NCBI GenBank assembly: GCA_030731745.1
Contig: JANQTJ010000046.1
Location: forward strand, 62,001-126,000
Length of the DNA: 64,000 bases
DNA from: Flaviramulus sp.
GTDB lineage: Bacteria; Bacteroidota; Bacteroidia; Flavobacteriales; Flavobacteriaceae
Direction of reading: 5' to 3'
The notes below the pieces were generated by a model. That model was not told the DNA's origin, ran no database searches, and saw nothing but the letters and a program-made list of their open reading frames with translations. Each line of letters begins with the position of its first letter. Within the stretch, counting starts at the first letter, position 1. Of the stretch, positions 34,417 to 42,750 are shown one piece after another. Position numbers and translations under genes: made by a program.

Positions 34417-35052
34417 TTAAACTTCTAACTTCTCTAATTCGTTGTAATTTTTGTTAAGTCTTTTTAATAAAAATCCATAAATAATCTTGTAAAAAAGATA
34501 AACTATTAAAATGAAAATAACTGTACAAATTATCATAATAGCATAGGCAATAGCTAATTCTTTGGAGCTAAAGTTTTCAATTTGTGAAGCAATATTTGGG
34601 TCGTTATTTAAAGCATGATAAAAGCCAAAAATTAAAGATACACCAGCTATAACTAAATTATAAATCACATAACATTTAATGATGTTTCTAGTTTTAATAA
34701 TACTTTTCATTAAGTTTTTAGCATTATCAGTAACAGATATAGATTTGTAAGAGTTATAAAGTAAATAAATAAATAGTAGAATAATACCGTAGGTTAGAAA
34801 GGTAATTCCTGTTAAAACATATTCATTACTATAAATTATTTCTAGCTTTTGCCTATATTCATCTGAATAGAAATAAGGAATTGAATTAATAAGAATCCAA
34901 AACATAAGTTCAGCAATACTTATGTAAAAAAGTGTCTTAACAATAGAAGACGATTTTTTTTGTAACAGGGGGTAAATATCTTTTACCGATAATTTTTTGT
35001 AATCGGTATTAGCTTTATTCCAATCTTTCTTTAATATATCTAATTCATCCAT
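34417..35052 (-). CDS. four-helix membrane protein, ECF sigma partner
   Basis: This 211-residue protein has a soluble N-terminus (MDELDILKKDWNKANTDYKKLSVKDIYPLLQKKSSSIVK) and four hydrophobic segments (about 40-60, 81-101, 128-148 and 168-192). It starts 4 bp after the ECF sigma stop, where an anti-sigma factor would be expected. No zinc-finger anti-sigma motif is present. I recall relatives labelled beta-carotene 15,15'-monooxygenase; nothing in this sequence supports that enzyme name. A membrane anti-sigma-like role is inference. Confidence 0.68.
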   Translation of the reverse strand: MDELDILKKDWNKANTDYKKLSVKDIYPLLQKKSSSIVKTLFYISIAELMFWILINSIPYFYSDEYRQKLEIIYSNEYVLTGITFLTYGIILLFIYLLYNSYKSISVTDNAKNLMKSIIKTRNIIKCYVIYNLVIAGVSLIFGFYHALNNDPNIASQIENFSSKELAIAYAIMIICTVIFILIVYLFYKIIYGFLLKRLNKNYNELEKLEV

Positions 35053-35056
35053 AATT

Positions 35057-35551
35057 TTACGGATTAAGTATGGTTTTAAGTTTCGTTTTTACACGATTCA
35101 TTTTAACACGTGCATTAACTTCACTAATACCTAAGGTTTCACTAATTTCTCTATAGTCTTTGTCTTCTAAATACAAGAAAACAAGTGCTTTTTCAATATC
35201 ATTTAATTCATGTACAGCTTTGTACAAAATTTTTAATTGTTGCTCTTCGGTATCATCATAATCCTCAGATTTTATTTTAAATTCAACACCTTCAAAATCT
35301 TGAGTGTTAATTGTTCGTTTAGATTTTCTGTAAAGCGTAATAGCCGTATTTAAACCAACACGATACATCCAAGTACTAAATTTTGAATCGCCACGAAATT
35401 TAGGATATGCTTTCCAGAGTTGGATGGTTATTTCCTGAAACAAATCGTTATGAGCATCATAGTTATTGGTGTACAAACGGCAAACTTTGTGCACAATATT
35501 TTGATGCTTTTCTAGCAATTCTACAAAACTATGTTCTAGTTCTTTATTCAA
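35057..35551 (-). CDS. ECF-type RNA polymerase sigma factor
   Basis: This 164-residue sigma-70 family factor has region 2 (NYDAHNDLFQEITIQLWKAYPKFRGDSKFSTWMYRVGLNTAITLYRK) and region 4 (LNDIEKALVFLYLEDKDYREISETLGISEVNARVKMNRVKTKLK), with no region 1 or 3. It redirects RNA polymerase to alternative promoters. The next gene, 4 bp on, is a membrane protein that may control it. It diverges from a TonB-dependent receptor, with a 206-bp shared gap. Confidence 0.93.
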   Translation of the reverse strand: MNKELEHSFVELLEKHQNIVHKVCRLYTNNYDAHNDLFQEITIQLWKAYPKFRGDSKFSTWMYRVGLNTAITLYRKSKRTINTQDFEGVEFKIKSEDYDDTEEQQLKILYKAVHELNDIEKALVFLYLEDKDYREISETLGISEVNARVKMNRVKTKLKTILNP

Positions 35552-35667
35552 ATTGATGGTTTAGTTATTATGTAAGTAGCCCAAACTATGGAAACGTTAC
35601 AAATTTGTAAAAATTAAATTTTAAAATAGATTTTTAAACAAAAAATTCAATTCATCGCACATATTTT

Positions 35668-35717
35668 ACAGTTCGGTAATTTTCAATTTTTACTTCCACA
35701 CTTCTCCTTCAAATTTG
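35668..35717 (+). promoter_or_regulatory. TonB-dependent receptor promoter with LytTR-type site
   Basis: ACAGTTCGGTAATT begins at 35668. Its first nine bases fit the published LytTR consensus [TA][AC][CA]GTTN[AG][TG]. A -7 box CAAATTTG starts at 35710, exactly 42 nt on. The same motif and spacing precede the LytTR operon at 44610. A reverse-complement copy of eight bases (CGAACTGT, 35735-35742) lies between the promoter and the ATG. Confidence 0.6.
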
Positions 35718-35757
35718 CTTCATCAAACAAAAAACGAACTGTTTAAAAATCAATCAA

Positions 35758-37911
35758 ATGAAAAATTTAATAACCATCGTCATTACTATAATCAGCATTC
35801 AATTATATGCCCAAACAACCATTAATGGAAATATTTTCAATAGTAAAAATGAACCCATTGTAGGAGCTAATATTTATTTGGAGGGCACTTATGATGGCAC
35901 TACTTCCAATGAAGATGGAATTTTTACTTTTGATACTTCAGAAACAGGAAGTGTTGTATTAATTGTTTCCTATTTATCGTATGAAACGTTTACTATGGGA
36001 GGAGATTTGTCTTATATGAAGAATCTCACCATTAAGCTTCGTGATGATGTTAACACTTTAGATGCTGTGGTACTTTCGGCAGGAACATTTTCGGCAGGAG
36101 ACAATAGCAAAGTGAATGCTTTAAAACCTTTGGATGTGGTAACTACGGCAAGTGCTTTGGGTGATTTTGTTGGTGCTTTACAAACCTTGCCTGGAACCAC
36201 AACAGTTGCTGAAGATGGACGTTTGTTTGTACGTGGGGGGGAAGCAGAAGAAACTCAAATTTTTATAGATGGAATTCGTGTATTTACACCTTACGCTCCA
36301 ACAACAAATAATGTACCAACGCGCGGCAGGTATTCACCTTTTTTATTTGATGGAATCACTTTTTCTACAGGTGGGTATTCAGCAGAGTTTGGTCAGGCCT
36401 TATCTAGTGTGTTGCTTTTAAATACTATTGATGAGCCCGATCAAGAAAAGACAGATATTGGTATTATGACCCTAGGAGCTAATATAGGAAATACTCAAAA
36501 ATTGAAAAAAAGTTCGATAAGCGTAAATGCCTCCTACATAAATTTAGCACCTTATAACACTATTTTTAATAATAGAAATAATTGGATAAAACCTTTTGAA
36601 ACGGCTTTTGGTGAAACTGTTTTTAGAATAAAAACCAATACAGGAATAATAAAGCTTTATGGCGCTTTTGATGCGACTAATTTTGAATTAACTCAAGAAG
36701 ATATTAATATTGAAGAGGGGGTTTATTTCAAATTAAACAATAAAAACTTATATTTTAATGGTTCTTATCAGAGTGTTTTAAATGACAATTGGTCGTTACA
36801 TGGTGGCTTTAGTTACACCTACAGTAATAATAAATTTAATATTCTTGAAAGTGCTATTAATGGTGTTGAAAATTCGATTCACACAAAAATTAAATTTAAA
36901 AACCGTATTAGTAATCGCTTTAAATTATACTTAGGAGCAGAGTATTTTACTACTGATTTTAAAGAAAACTACAGTGACCAAACTATTAAAAATGTTGCAT
37001 ATGGTTTTGAGAATAATATTATTGCAGCTTTTGCAGAAGCCGATATTTTTATATCAAAAAATTTGGCTTTTAAAACAGGTATTCGTTCGGAGTATAGTCA
37101 ATTATTCAAAGATTTTAATTTAGCTCCCAGAGTCTCGTTTGCTTATAAAACAAATAGTAAAAGTCAAGTATCTTTAGCTTATGGTAATTTTTTTCAAAAC
37201 CCCAATAGCGATATTTTAAAATTTAATCAAGAATTAAAAGCACAAAGCACCTCGCATTATATTTTTAATTATCAGTTTAATGCAGACAGAAAAATATTTA
37301 GAGCAGAAGCTTATATTAAGAATTATAATGATTTGGTTAAATACGATACAGAATTTGTAAATTTTGATACCAATTTTAATAGTGATGGTAATGGTTTTGC
37401 GAAAGGAATTGATTTCTTTTGGAGAGATAGTAAAAGCATCAAAAACTTTGATTATTGGTTAAGTTATTCTTTTTTAGATACCAAGCGAAATTATAAAAAT
37501 TACCTTTCAAAAGCACAGCCAAATTTTGCAAATACGCACAATTTTTCATTAGTTGGAAAATATTGGATAGATGATTTAAAAAGTCAAGTTGGTTTAGCTT
37601 ACTCCTATGCATCTGGAAGAACTTTTACCAATCCCAATAAATCTGGGTTTTTAAATGACAAAACGAAGTCTTTTAATAGCTTAAGCGTTAATTGGGCGTA
37701 TTTAATAAGTCCTCAAAAAATATTTTATGCTTCTGTAAATAATGTTTTAGGATTTAAAAATATAAATGGTTACCAGTACGCAAATACGCCAGATATTAAT
37801 GGAAATTTTAATAGAAGGGCTTTACGATCAGCAACAGATCAATTCTTTTTTATTGGTTTTTTCTGGACGATAAGTGATGACAAAAAGAGTAATCAGTTAG
37901 ACAATTTATAA
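35758..37911 (+). CDS. TonB-dependent receptor
   Basis: This 717-residue outer-membrane protein has a signal peptide (1-19, cut near YAQ), a CarboxypepD_reg-like domain (about 20-95, INGNIFNSKNEPIVGANIYLEGT) and a plug domain (about 115-230, TLPGTTTVAEDGRLFVRGGEAEETQIFIDG). A beta-barrel follows to the C-terminal FFWTISD segment. It uses TonB-ExbBD energy to import a ligand, whose identity is unknown. It is shorter than SusC-type receptors and has no SusD partner, so a metal chelate or vitamin is more likely. Its promoter carries a LytTR-type site. Confidence 0.9.
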   Translation: MKNLITIVITIISIQLYAQTTINGNIFNSKNEPIVGANIYLEGTYDGTTSNEDGIFTFDTSETGSVVLIVSYLSYETFTMGGDLSYMKNLTIKLRDDVNTLDAVVLSAGTFSAGDNSKVNALKPLDVVTTASALGDFVGALQTLPGTTTVAEDGRLFVRGGEAEETQIFIDGIRVFTPYAPTTNNVPTRGRYSPFLFDGITFSTGGYSAEFGQALSSVLLLNTIDEPDQEKTDIGIMTLGANIGNTQKLKKSSISVNASYINLAPYNTIFNNRNNWIKPFETAFGETVFRIKTNTGIIKLYGAFDATNFELTQEDINIEEGVYFKLNNKNLYFNGSYQSVLNDNWSLHGGFSYTYSNNKFNILESAINGVENSIHTKIKFKNRISNRFKLYLGAEYFTTDFKENYSDQTIKNVAYGFENNIIAAFAEADIFISKNLAFKTGIRSEYSQLFKDFNLAPRVSFAYKTNSKSQVSLAYGNFFQNPNSDILKFNQELKAQSTSHYIFNYQFNADRKIFRAEAYIKNYNDLVKYDTEFVNFDTNFNSDGNGFAKGIDFFWRDSKSIKNFDYWLSYSFLDTKRNYKNYLSKAQPNFANTHNFSLVGKYWIDDLKSQVGLAYSYASGRTFTNPNKSGFLNDKTKSFNSLSVNWAYLISPQKIFYASVNNVLGFKNINGYQYANTPDINGNFNRRALRSATDQFFFIGFFWTISDDKKSNQLDNL

Positions 37912-37937
37912 CAAGCTATTTTTGATTACATTAAGGT

Positions 37938-38303
37938 TTATTTTACTAAAAACATACCTAAAAAAACAGCTAAAAAGCCTACTATAAAACTGGCTATAGT
38001 ATAAATAGCAAAACTTGTAAAATCTCCAGTTTTTAAAAACACATGGTTTTCATAAGCAAAAGTTGAGAAGGTTGTAAAACCACCACAAAACCCAGTTGCT
38101 AAAAGTAAAGTTTGATTTTGTGAAAGCGAGTCATTTTTAAGAGCTAAACCAAGTATAATTCCAATAAGTAAACTACCAATTATATTGGCAGCAAATGTGC
38201 CATATGGAATTCCAGTTTCAGCATTGTTTAAAAATTTACTTAAAATATATCGTAAAACACTACCTAAACCACCACCTAAAAAAACTAATATAAGCTGTTT
38301 CAT
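37938..38303 (-). CDS. crcB: fluoride ion channel CrcB (Fluc)
   Basis: This 121-residue, four-helix protein forms dual-topology dimers that export fluoride. GGGLGSVLRYILSKF, PYGTFAANIIGSLLIG (with the conserved Asn) and TGFCGGFTTFSTFAYE are the family signatures. It starts 2 bp after the stop of the SRPBCC/GyrI-like gene, so the two are cotranscribed. No fluoride riboswitch was seen; the operon leader instead has a Crp/Fnr-type site. Confidence 0.95.
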   Translation of the reverse strand: MKQLILVFLGGGLGSVLRYILSKFLNNAETGIPYGTFAANIIGSLLIGIILGLALKNDSLSQNQTLLLATGFCGGFTTFSTFAYENHVFLKTGDFTSFAIYTIASFIVGFLAVFLGMFLVK

Positions 38304-38305
38304 AT

Positions 38306-39331
38306 CTATTTTATAGCAATATAAATTTCAGTAATCCAATCAGCTGGATTTGGTGTGTTAAAAATATCTTTTTTGTAAACTTCTAACATAGGACCATCAA
38401 CTGCTACTTCAACATTATTTGCAGGTATATAATTCATAGCTTTTTCCCAAGCTTCTTTTAAATTTTTAGTATTTCCTTTAAGGCTTGTTTTAACGGCTTT
38501 AAAAGGGTTTAATTGTCCTGTTAAAATATTACTATTAGCCTCAGTAATTACCTTATCCGTAGTTGGCACACAACTTGAAAATATTGCGGCATTGTTTTCT
38601 TCGTCCCATTTAATATATTGTGTAAATGGCGATCCTGCCATTGGTATATTATTATTCGTAGCATAGGATGTAACTTTAGGCATCATTTCTTGTATTTTAT
38701 TTTCCAATTCTGATATTTTACAAGATGTAGTATTATATAAATAATAGCCTCCACCATGTTGCGCGTTAGCTTCTATCGTAATGCTATATTTTTCAATATT
38801 AACAGTTGTAATACTATCTAATTTAAATAAACCTCTATCAAAATCTGTTGCCGTATTTTCTTCTATCGATCCAGCGAAGGTAGTGTACAATTTTGTCATA
38901 AAACCTTGCTTGCCTTCCATTCCCCAGGTTACTAAGGTGCCTTCAAGGGTGTTTTCAAAAGTCCAATTTATATTAGACTCAGATTCAAAAGGTTTTATAA
39001 AAGTAATTTGTTGTGAAATTGATTTGTCTTTTTCAATAGTAGTGGTATTCATCATACCTTCACCTAAAATCTCTCCATTCCAAGCATAATTTCCATCTAC
39101 ACCACTAGTTTTATTACCATAAGTTAATGTTGAATTTGGTTCTTGTTCAATCCAAGGAGAAAAACTAGGCCAATTCTTATAATCATTTACGTAGTTAAAT
39201 AAAATGGATTTTGGAGCTTTTATAAGTTTACTCCTCGTAAAACTAAATTGGTTTGGTTGTACAGCGATATAAATGGCTAAACCAATAATGGCAATAAGAA
39301 AAAGAAAGAGAATGTATTTGAGAGCTTTCAT
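38306..39331 (-). CDS. SRPBCC plus GyrI-like two-domain protein
   Basis: This 341-residue protein has one N-terminal hydrophobic helix (about 5-24), a START/SRPBCC domain (about 30-175, RSKLIKAPKSILFNYVNDYKNWPSFSPWIE) and a C-terminal GyrI-like/AraC effector-binding domain (about 180-341, ending ADWITEIYIAIK). Both folds bind hydrophobic small molecules; no reaction is known for the fusion. It precedes crcB in a two-gene operon controlled by a Crp/Fnr-type site and a perfect -7 box. Confidence 0.82.
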   Translation of the reverse strand: MKALKYILFLFLIAIIGLAIYIAVQPNQFSFTRSKLIKAPKSILFNYVNDYKNWPSFSPWIEQEPNSTLTYGNKTSGVDGNYAWNGEILGEGMMNTTTIEKDKSISQQITFIKPFESESNINWTFENTLEGTLVTWGMEGKQGFMTKLYTTFAGSIEENTATDFDRGLFKLDSITTVNIEKYSITIEANAQHGGGYYLYNTTSCKISELENKIQEMMPKVTSYATNNNIPMAGSPFTQYIKWDEENNAAIFSSCVPTTDKVITEANSNILTGQLNPFKAVKTSLKGNTKNLKEAWEKAMNYIPANNVEVAVDGPMLEVYKKDIFNTPNPADWITEIYIAIK

Positions 39332-39359
39332 TGTTTTTGGTTTGAAGCGTTATACAAAC

Positions 39360-39403
39360 CAAATATAATCATTTTAAGATTTTGATTTAATGATGATTAT
39401 CAA
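39360..39403 (-). promoter_or_regulatory. Crp/Fnr-type promoter of the SRPBCC-crcB operon
   Basis: On the minus strand TTGAT-AATC-ATCAT (39403 to 39390) is a Crp/Fnr-type 5-4-5 palindrome. Exactly 36 nt downstream (start to start) is a perfect -7 box, TATATTTG (39367 to 39360). The palindrome is therefore centred about 40 bp before the likely start of transcription, the class II activator position. Confidence 0.65.
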
Positions 39404-39446
39404 TAAACAGTAATTATAATAAAGATGTAAGCAGTAAAGAAAAAAA

Positions 39447-39533
39447 TTAAGGTTCTGTTTTTTTATTAACACTTAATATCAACAATATTATATTAACAAA
39501 AATTAATACACTGATTATTAATAGAATTTTCAT
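39447..39533 (-). CDS. small single-helix membrane protein
   Basis: An ATG-initiated frame encodes 28 residues: a hydrophobic helix beginning MKILLIISVLIF, with a polar tail (NKKTEP). It lies on the same strand between two minus-strand membrane genes. Such tiny proteins are common but usually unannotated; there is no homology support available here. Confidence 0.4.
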   Translation of the reverse strand: MKILLIISVLIFVNIILLILSVNKKTEP

Positions 39534-39637
39534 GATTGGTTCTTTAGTTACTTAATAGATACTTAAATTTTAAAATGGTTGCGTTAAAAAAAAGTATTTA
39601 TTTATATAACAACTAAGATTGTTTTATTCCTAGCTTT

Positions 39638-39820
39638 TTAAAGAAGAAATTTGATTGCAGCGATAAATGAAATAAAGGCAATAAAGGCTGCTAGCACCCA
39701 TAAACTGCCTTTGTAAAATTTTTTATGGATTTTTAAATCTTTTTTGTAAGTAAACCCAATAATTATAGAAAATACAATAAAAAATAAAACACCAAAAATG
39801 ATTTGACCTTTACTAAACAT
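39638..39820 (-). CDS. small two-helix membrane protein
   Basis: This 60-residue protein starts MFSKGQIIFGVLFFIVFSIIIGFTYKKDLKIHKKFYKGS and ends in a second hydrophobic helix. A frame opening 27 codons earlier would run into the divergent MazG-like gene; the ATG at 39820 is preferred because the first helix starts there. Similar 2-helix proteins with a basic loop are common in flavobacteria; function unknown. Confidence 0.7.
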   Translation of the reverse strand: MFSKGQIIFGVLFFIVFSIIIGFTYKKDLKIHKKFYKGSLWVLAAFIAFISFIAAIKFLL

Positions 39821-39858
39821 ATAGTTATTTTTATACAAATTTAAACAAAAGAGATTAG

Positions 39859-40242
39859 ATGGAAAATAAAATAGAGGCTGTAAAAGCATTTCACAAAGCA
39901 TTTAAAATAGGATATAGAGAAACGCCTAAAGCAGATTTAGGAATTGAAAAAAATATGCTTCGATATAAATTAATGAGAGAAGAAAATGAAGAATATTTGG
40001 AAGCTGCAAATAACAATGATTTAGTTGAAGTAGCAGACGCCCTAGGCGATATGCTTTATATTTTATGCGGAACCATAATTGAGCACGGTATGCAACATAA
40101 AATTGATGAAGTTTTTGATGAAATACAACGAAGTAATATGAGTAAATTGGGAGAAGATGGCGAGCCAATCTATCGTGATGATGGTAAAGTGCTTAAAGGC
40201 CCAAATTACTTCAATCCAGATATTCAATCTATTTTAAAATAA
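39859..40242 (+). CDS. MazG-like nucleotide pyrophosphohydrolase
   Basis: This 127-residue all-alpha NTP-PPase has the metal-binding residues REENEEYLEAANNNDLVEVADALGDMLYILCG (ExxE followed by ExxD). It would hydrolyse nucleoside triphosphates or phosphoribosyl-ATP-like substrates to monophosphates. The C-terminal GKVLKGPNYFNPDIQSIL also matches the phosphoribosyl-ATP pyrophosphohydrolase-like group. It diverges from the small membrane protein gene and ends at a shared terminator. Confidence 0.85.
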   Translation: MENKIEAVKAFHKAFKIGYRETPKADLGIEKNMLRYKLMREENEEYLEAANNNDLVEVADALGDMLYILCGTIIEHGMQHKIDEVFDEIQRSNMSKLGEDGEPIYRDDGKVLKGPNYFNPDIQSILK

Positions 40243-40272
40243 AAAAAGGAAGCTATTTAGCTTCCTTTTTTT
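40241..40272. terminator. bidirectional terminator between mazG-like gene and ilvE
   Basis: AAAAAAAGGAAGCT pairs with AGCTTCCTTTTTTT around a 4-nt loop, with A and T runs on the two arms. It directly follows one gene and ends 6 bp before the convergent ilvE stop. Confidence 0.9.
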
Positions 40273-40278
40273 AAATAA

Positions 40279-41346
40279 TTAATCAGCTTTATATCTCCAG
40301 CCAAATGGATCTTCAGCTTTATTAGTTTGTATATCAGTAATACGTTTCTTTAAATAGTTAGCAAAAGTGTCTTCTAGTTTTGGTAATTCGAAATCTTCAT
40401 TTTTATATCCAAAACCTGAAATTGGTGATATAACGGCTGCGGTTCCAGCACCAAACATTTCTTTTAAACTACCATTTTTTGAAGCTTCAACGACTTCAGC
40501 TACCGAAATTTTTCTCACTTCAACAGCAATATTTTCAGATTTAGCCAGTTCAATGATACTTTTACGAGTTATACCATCTAAAATACGATCGCTAGTTGGT
40601 CCCGTAATAAGCGTATCATTAATACGAACAAAAATATTCATAGCACCAGCTTCTTCAATATATTCGTGGGTATTATCATCTGTCCAAACTACTTGTTGGT
40701 AACCTTTTTCAATTGCTAATTGTGTTGGATAAAATTGTCCAGCATAATTACCGCCAGCTTTCGCAAAACCAACCCCACCATTTGCTGAACGCGAATAGGT
40801 TTCTTCAATTAAAACTCTAATTTCACCTGCGAAATAAGAACCAGAAGGTGCTGTTGCAATTATAAATTTGTATGCATCAGCAGGAGAGGCATGAAAGCCT
40901 TTTCCTGATGCAAATATAAAAGGTCTGATATATAAAGAGCTGCCATCTTTTTTTGGAATCCAATTTTTATCTACTGTTATCAGTGCTTTTAAGCCATCCA
41001 TGAAATAGTTTTCCGGAAGTTCAGGAATTGCTAGTCTTTTTGCAGAAATATTTAATCGCTTAAAATTATCCAAAGGACGAAATAACCAAACATTTTCATC
41101 AGTATCCTTGTAGGCTTTCATACCTTCAAAAATAGATTGTCCATAATGAAAAATTTTCGCAGAGGGATCAAGCGTTATAGGCGCATAAGGAACCACTTTA
41201 GGTACTTGCCATTTTCCGTCTTTAAAATCACACTCTAGCATATGATCTGAAAAAACACTTCCAAATTTTAAATTATCAAAATCTACATCATTAATTTTTG
41301 TATTTTTTGTTTTTATAATCTCTATATCATTGCTTATGGCATTCAT
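40279..41346 (-). CDS. ilvE: branched-chain amino acid aminotransferase
   Basis: This 355-residue class IV PLP aminotransferase interconverts Leu, Ile and Val with their 2-oxoacids. The PLP lysine is K196 in GFAKAGGNYAG. Other features are FHYGQSIFEGMKAY, SLYIRPFIFASGKGFH, EEAGAMNIFVR and TPTSDRILDGITR-like GPTSDRILDGITR. Length matches type II BCATs. A perfect -7 box TAAATTTG lies on the minus strand at 41375-41368, 22 nt before the ATG. Confidence 0.95.
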   Translation of the reverse strand: MNAISNDIEIIKTKNTKINDVDFDNLKFGSVFSDHMLECDFKDGKWQVPKVVPYAPITLDPSAKIFHYGQSIFEGMKAYKDTDENVWLFRPLDNFKRLNISAKRLAIPELPENYFMDGLKALITVDKNWIPKKDGSSLYIRPFIFASGKGFHASPADAYKFIIATAPSGSYFAGEIRVLIEETYSRSANGGVGFAKAGGNYAGQFYPTQLAIEKGYQQVVWTDDNTHEYIEEAGAMNIFVRINDTLITGPTSDRILDGITRKSIIELAKSENIAVEVRKISVAEVVEASKNGSLKEMFGAGTAAVISPISGFGYKNEDFELPKLEDTFANYLKKRITDIQTNKAEDPFGWRYKAD

Positions 41347-41367
41347 AAATCTAATTATTTAATGATA

Positions 41368-41375
41368 CAAATTTA
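41368..41375 (-). promoter_or_regulatory. -7 box of ilvE
   Basis: On the minus strand TAAATTTG matches TAnnTTTG, 21 nt before the start codon. No clear -33 element was found. Confidence 0.5.
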
Positions 41376-41440
41376 ACTAAAAAACGTTTTTAAAAAGTAG
41401 TATATTTACATAAATCGTTTAAAATTGAAATATTTATATC

Positions 41441-41944
41441 ATGAAATCAATAAGCTTATTAATTATTAGTGTTTTAGTGTTAAATTCTTGCAAAAAGAAA
41501 AATGAAGAATCTCGAAAAGAGGAGAATAAAGTAGAAGAAATAGCGTATGTGTCTTTTGGAAATGAAATTATAGCAGATGACGCCATAGCTTCAAGCTCTA
41601 TGGCGGCTCACTATAAAGCTATGAATGTTGGTGATAGTATAGATTCTAAAATTACGGCTAAAGTAATTGAAGTATGTCAATCTAAAGGTTGTTGGATGAC
41701 TTTAAATCTTGAAGATGGAAATGAAGTAATGGTTAAATTTAAAGATTATGGGTTTTTTGTTCCTAAAGATATTGCGGGAAAAGAAGTGATTGTAAATGGT
41801 AAAGCATTTGTAAATGAGGTTTCTGTTGATGAGCAACAACATTATGCCGAAGATGCAGGAAAATCTAAGGAAGAAATAGCTCAAATAACAGAACCTAAAA
41901 AAACATATTCGTTTGAAGCAAATGGTGTTTTAGTAAAGCAATAA
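41441..41944 (+). CDS. DUF4920 lipoprotein
   Basis: This 167-residue envelope lipoprotein has a lipobox (VLVLNSC, C17) and an acidic/basic linker. The DUF4920 domain has CQSKGCWMTLNLEDGNEVMVKFKDYGFFVPKDIAGKEVIVNGKAF, an OB-like beta-barrel pattern with a CxxxxC pair. It has no known function. It ends 1 bp before the mnmD start, suggesting cotranscription. A -7-like TATATTTA (41401-41408) lies upstream. Confidence 0.85.
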   Translation: MKSISLLIISVLVLNSCKKKNEESRKEENKVEEIAYVSFGNEIIADDAIASSSMAAHYKAMNVGDSIDSKITAKVIEVCQSKGCWMTLNLEDGNEVMVKFKDYGFFVPKDIAGKEVIVNGKAFVNEVSVDEQQHYAEDAGKSKEEIAQITEPKKTYSFEANGVLVKQ

Positions 41945-41945
41945 T

Positions 41946-42632
41946 TTGAAGCGCGAAATTGTTATAACTGGCGATGGATCTTCAACAATACATCTACCAG
42001 AATGGGATGAGCATTATCATTCTAAACACGGTGCCATACAAGAAGCTTATCATGTTTTTATAAAGCATGGGTTACATCATTTTTGTGATTCTAAAACTTT
42101 TAAGAATCATTATAATATTTCAATTCTAGAAATTGGTTTTGGTACGGGTTTAAATGCATTTATAACCTTTTTGGAAGCTGAAAAGTTACAACTGCATATT
42201 GATTATTTTGGAGTGGAAGGCTATCCTGTTCTAATGGAAGAAATCAGTCAGCTTAACTATTCCAAAGAATTAAAGTCCCAAATATATCAAACTACTTTTA
42301 ATAAAATTCACGAATTTTCTTGGGATAAAATGCATGAGCTAACCCCTAATTTTCAACTCACTAAACAACACAAAATGTTTCATGAAATAAATGATTCAGA
42401 TACTCATGATATCATTTATTTTGATGCTTTTGGAGCTAGAGTTCAGCCAGAATTGTGGACAGAAGCTATATTTAAAATCATGTACAAGGCTCTTAAAATT
42501 AATGGGGTTTTAGTAACTTATGCAGCAAAAGGTAGTGTTAGACGTGCGATGCAAAGCGTTGGTTTTATGGTTGAAAAATTACCCGGACCACCAGGTAAAC
42601 GAGAAATGCTTAGAGGAACTAAACAATCATAA
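41946..42632 (+). CDS. mnmD: tRNA mnm5s2U methyltransferase MnmD
   Basis: This 228-residue SAM-dependent methyltransferase completes the mnm5(s2)U modification of the tRNA wobble uridine. It has the SAM site ILEIGFGTGLNAFITFLEAE, IIYFDAFGARVQPELWTEAIF and TYAAKGSVRRAMQSVGF. Only the methyltransferase half of MnmC is present, as usual in this phylum. The start is TTG at 41946, placed by the conserved REIVITGDGSSTI. Confidence 0.92.
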   Translation: MKREIVITGDGSSTIHLPEWDEHYHSKHGAIQEAYHVFIKHGLHHFCDSKTFKNHYNISILEIGFGTGLNAFITFLEAEKLQLHIDYFGVEGYPVLMEEISQLNYSKELKSQIYQTTFNKIHEFSWDKMHELTPNFQLTKQHKMFHEINDSDTHDIIYFDAFGARVQPELWTEAIFKIMYKALKINGVLVTYAAKGSVRRAMQSVGFMVEKLPGPPGKREMLRGTKQS

Positions 42633-42750
42633 AATAGTTTTTTAATTGTTTTGAGAATTTTAATATTTTTAATAGTCATAGGTATTGTTAAACCTTCCAT
42701 AAAATTACATTAGAAAGATTTACCTTTTTGTATTTTTACAAAAAAATAGA

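Noticed and set aside
34417-35052. Beta-carotene 15,15'-monooxygenase
   Set aside because: No iron-binding histidines or propeller pattern are present; the protein is a 211-residue four-helix membrane protein.
35735-35742. CGAACTGT as a promoter-linked site for the divergent ECF sigma gene
   Set aside because: No -7-like box is found 42 nt away on the minus strand (35700-35693).
37938-38303. Fluoride riboswitch control of crcB
   Set aside because: crcB is second in an operon 2 bp behind another gene, and no crcB-motif RNA structure is seen in the leader before 39331.
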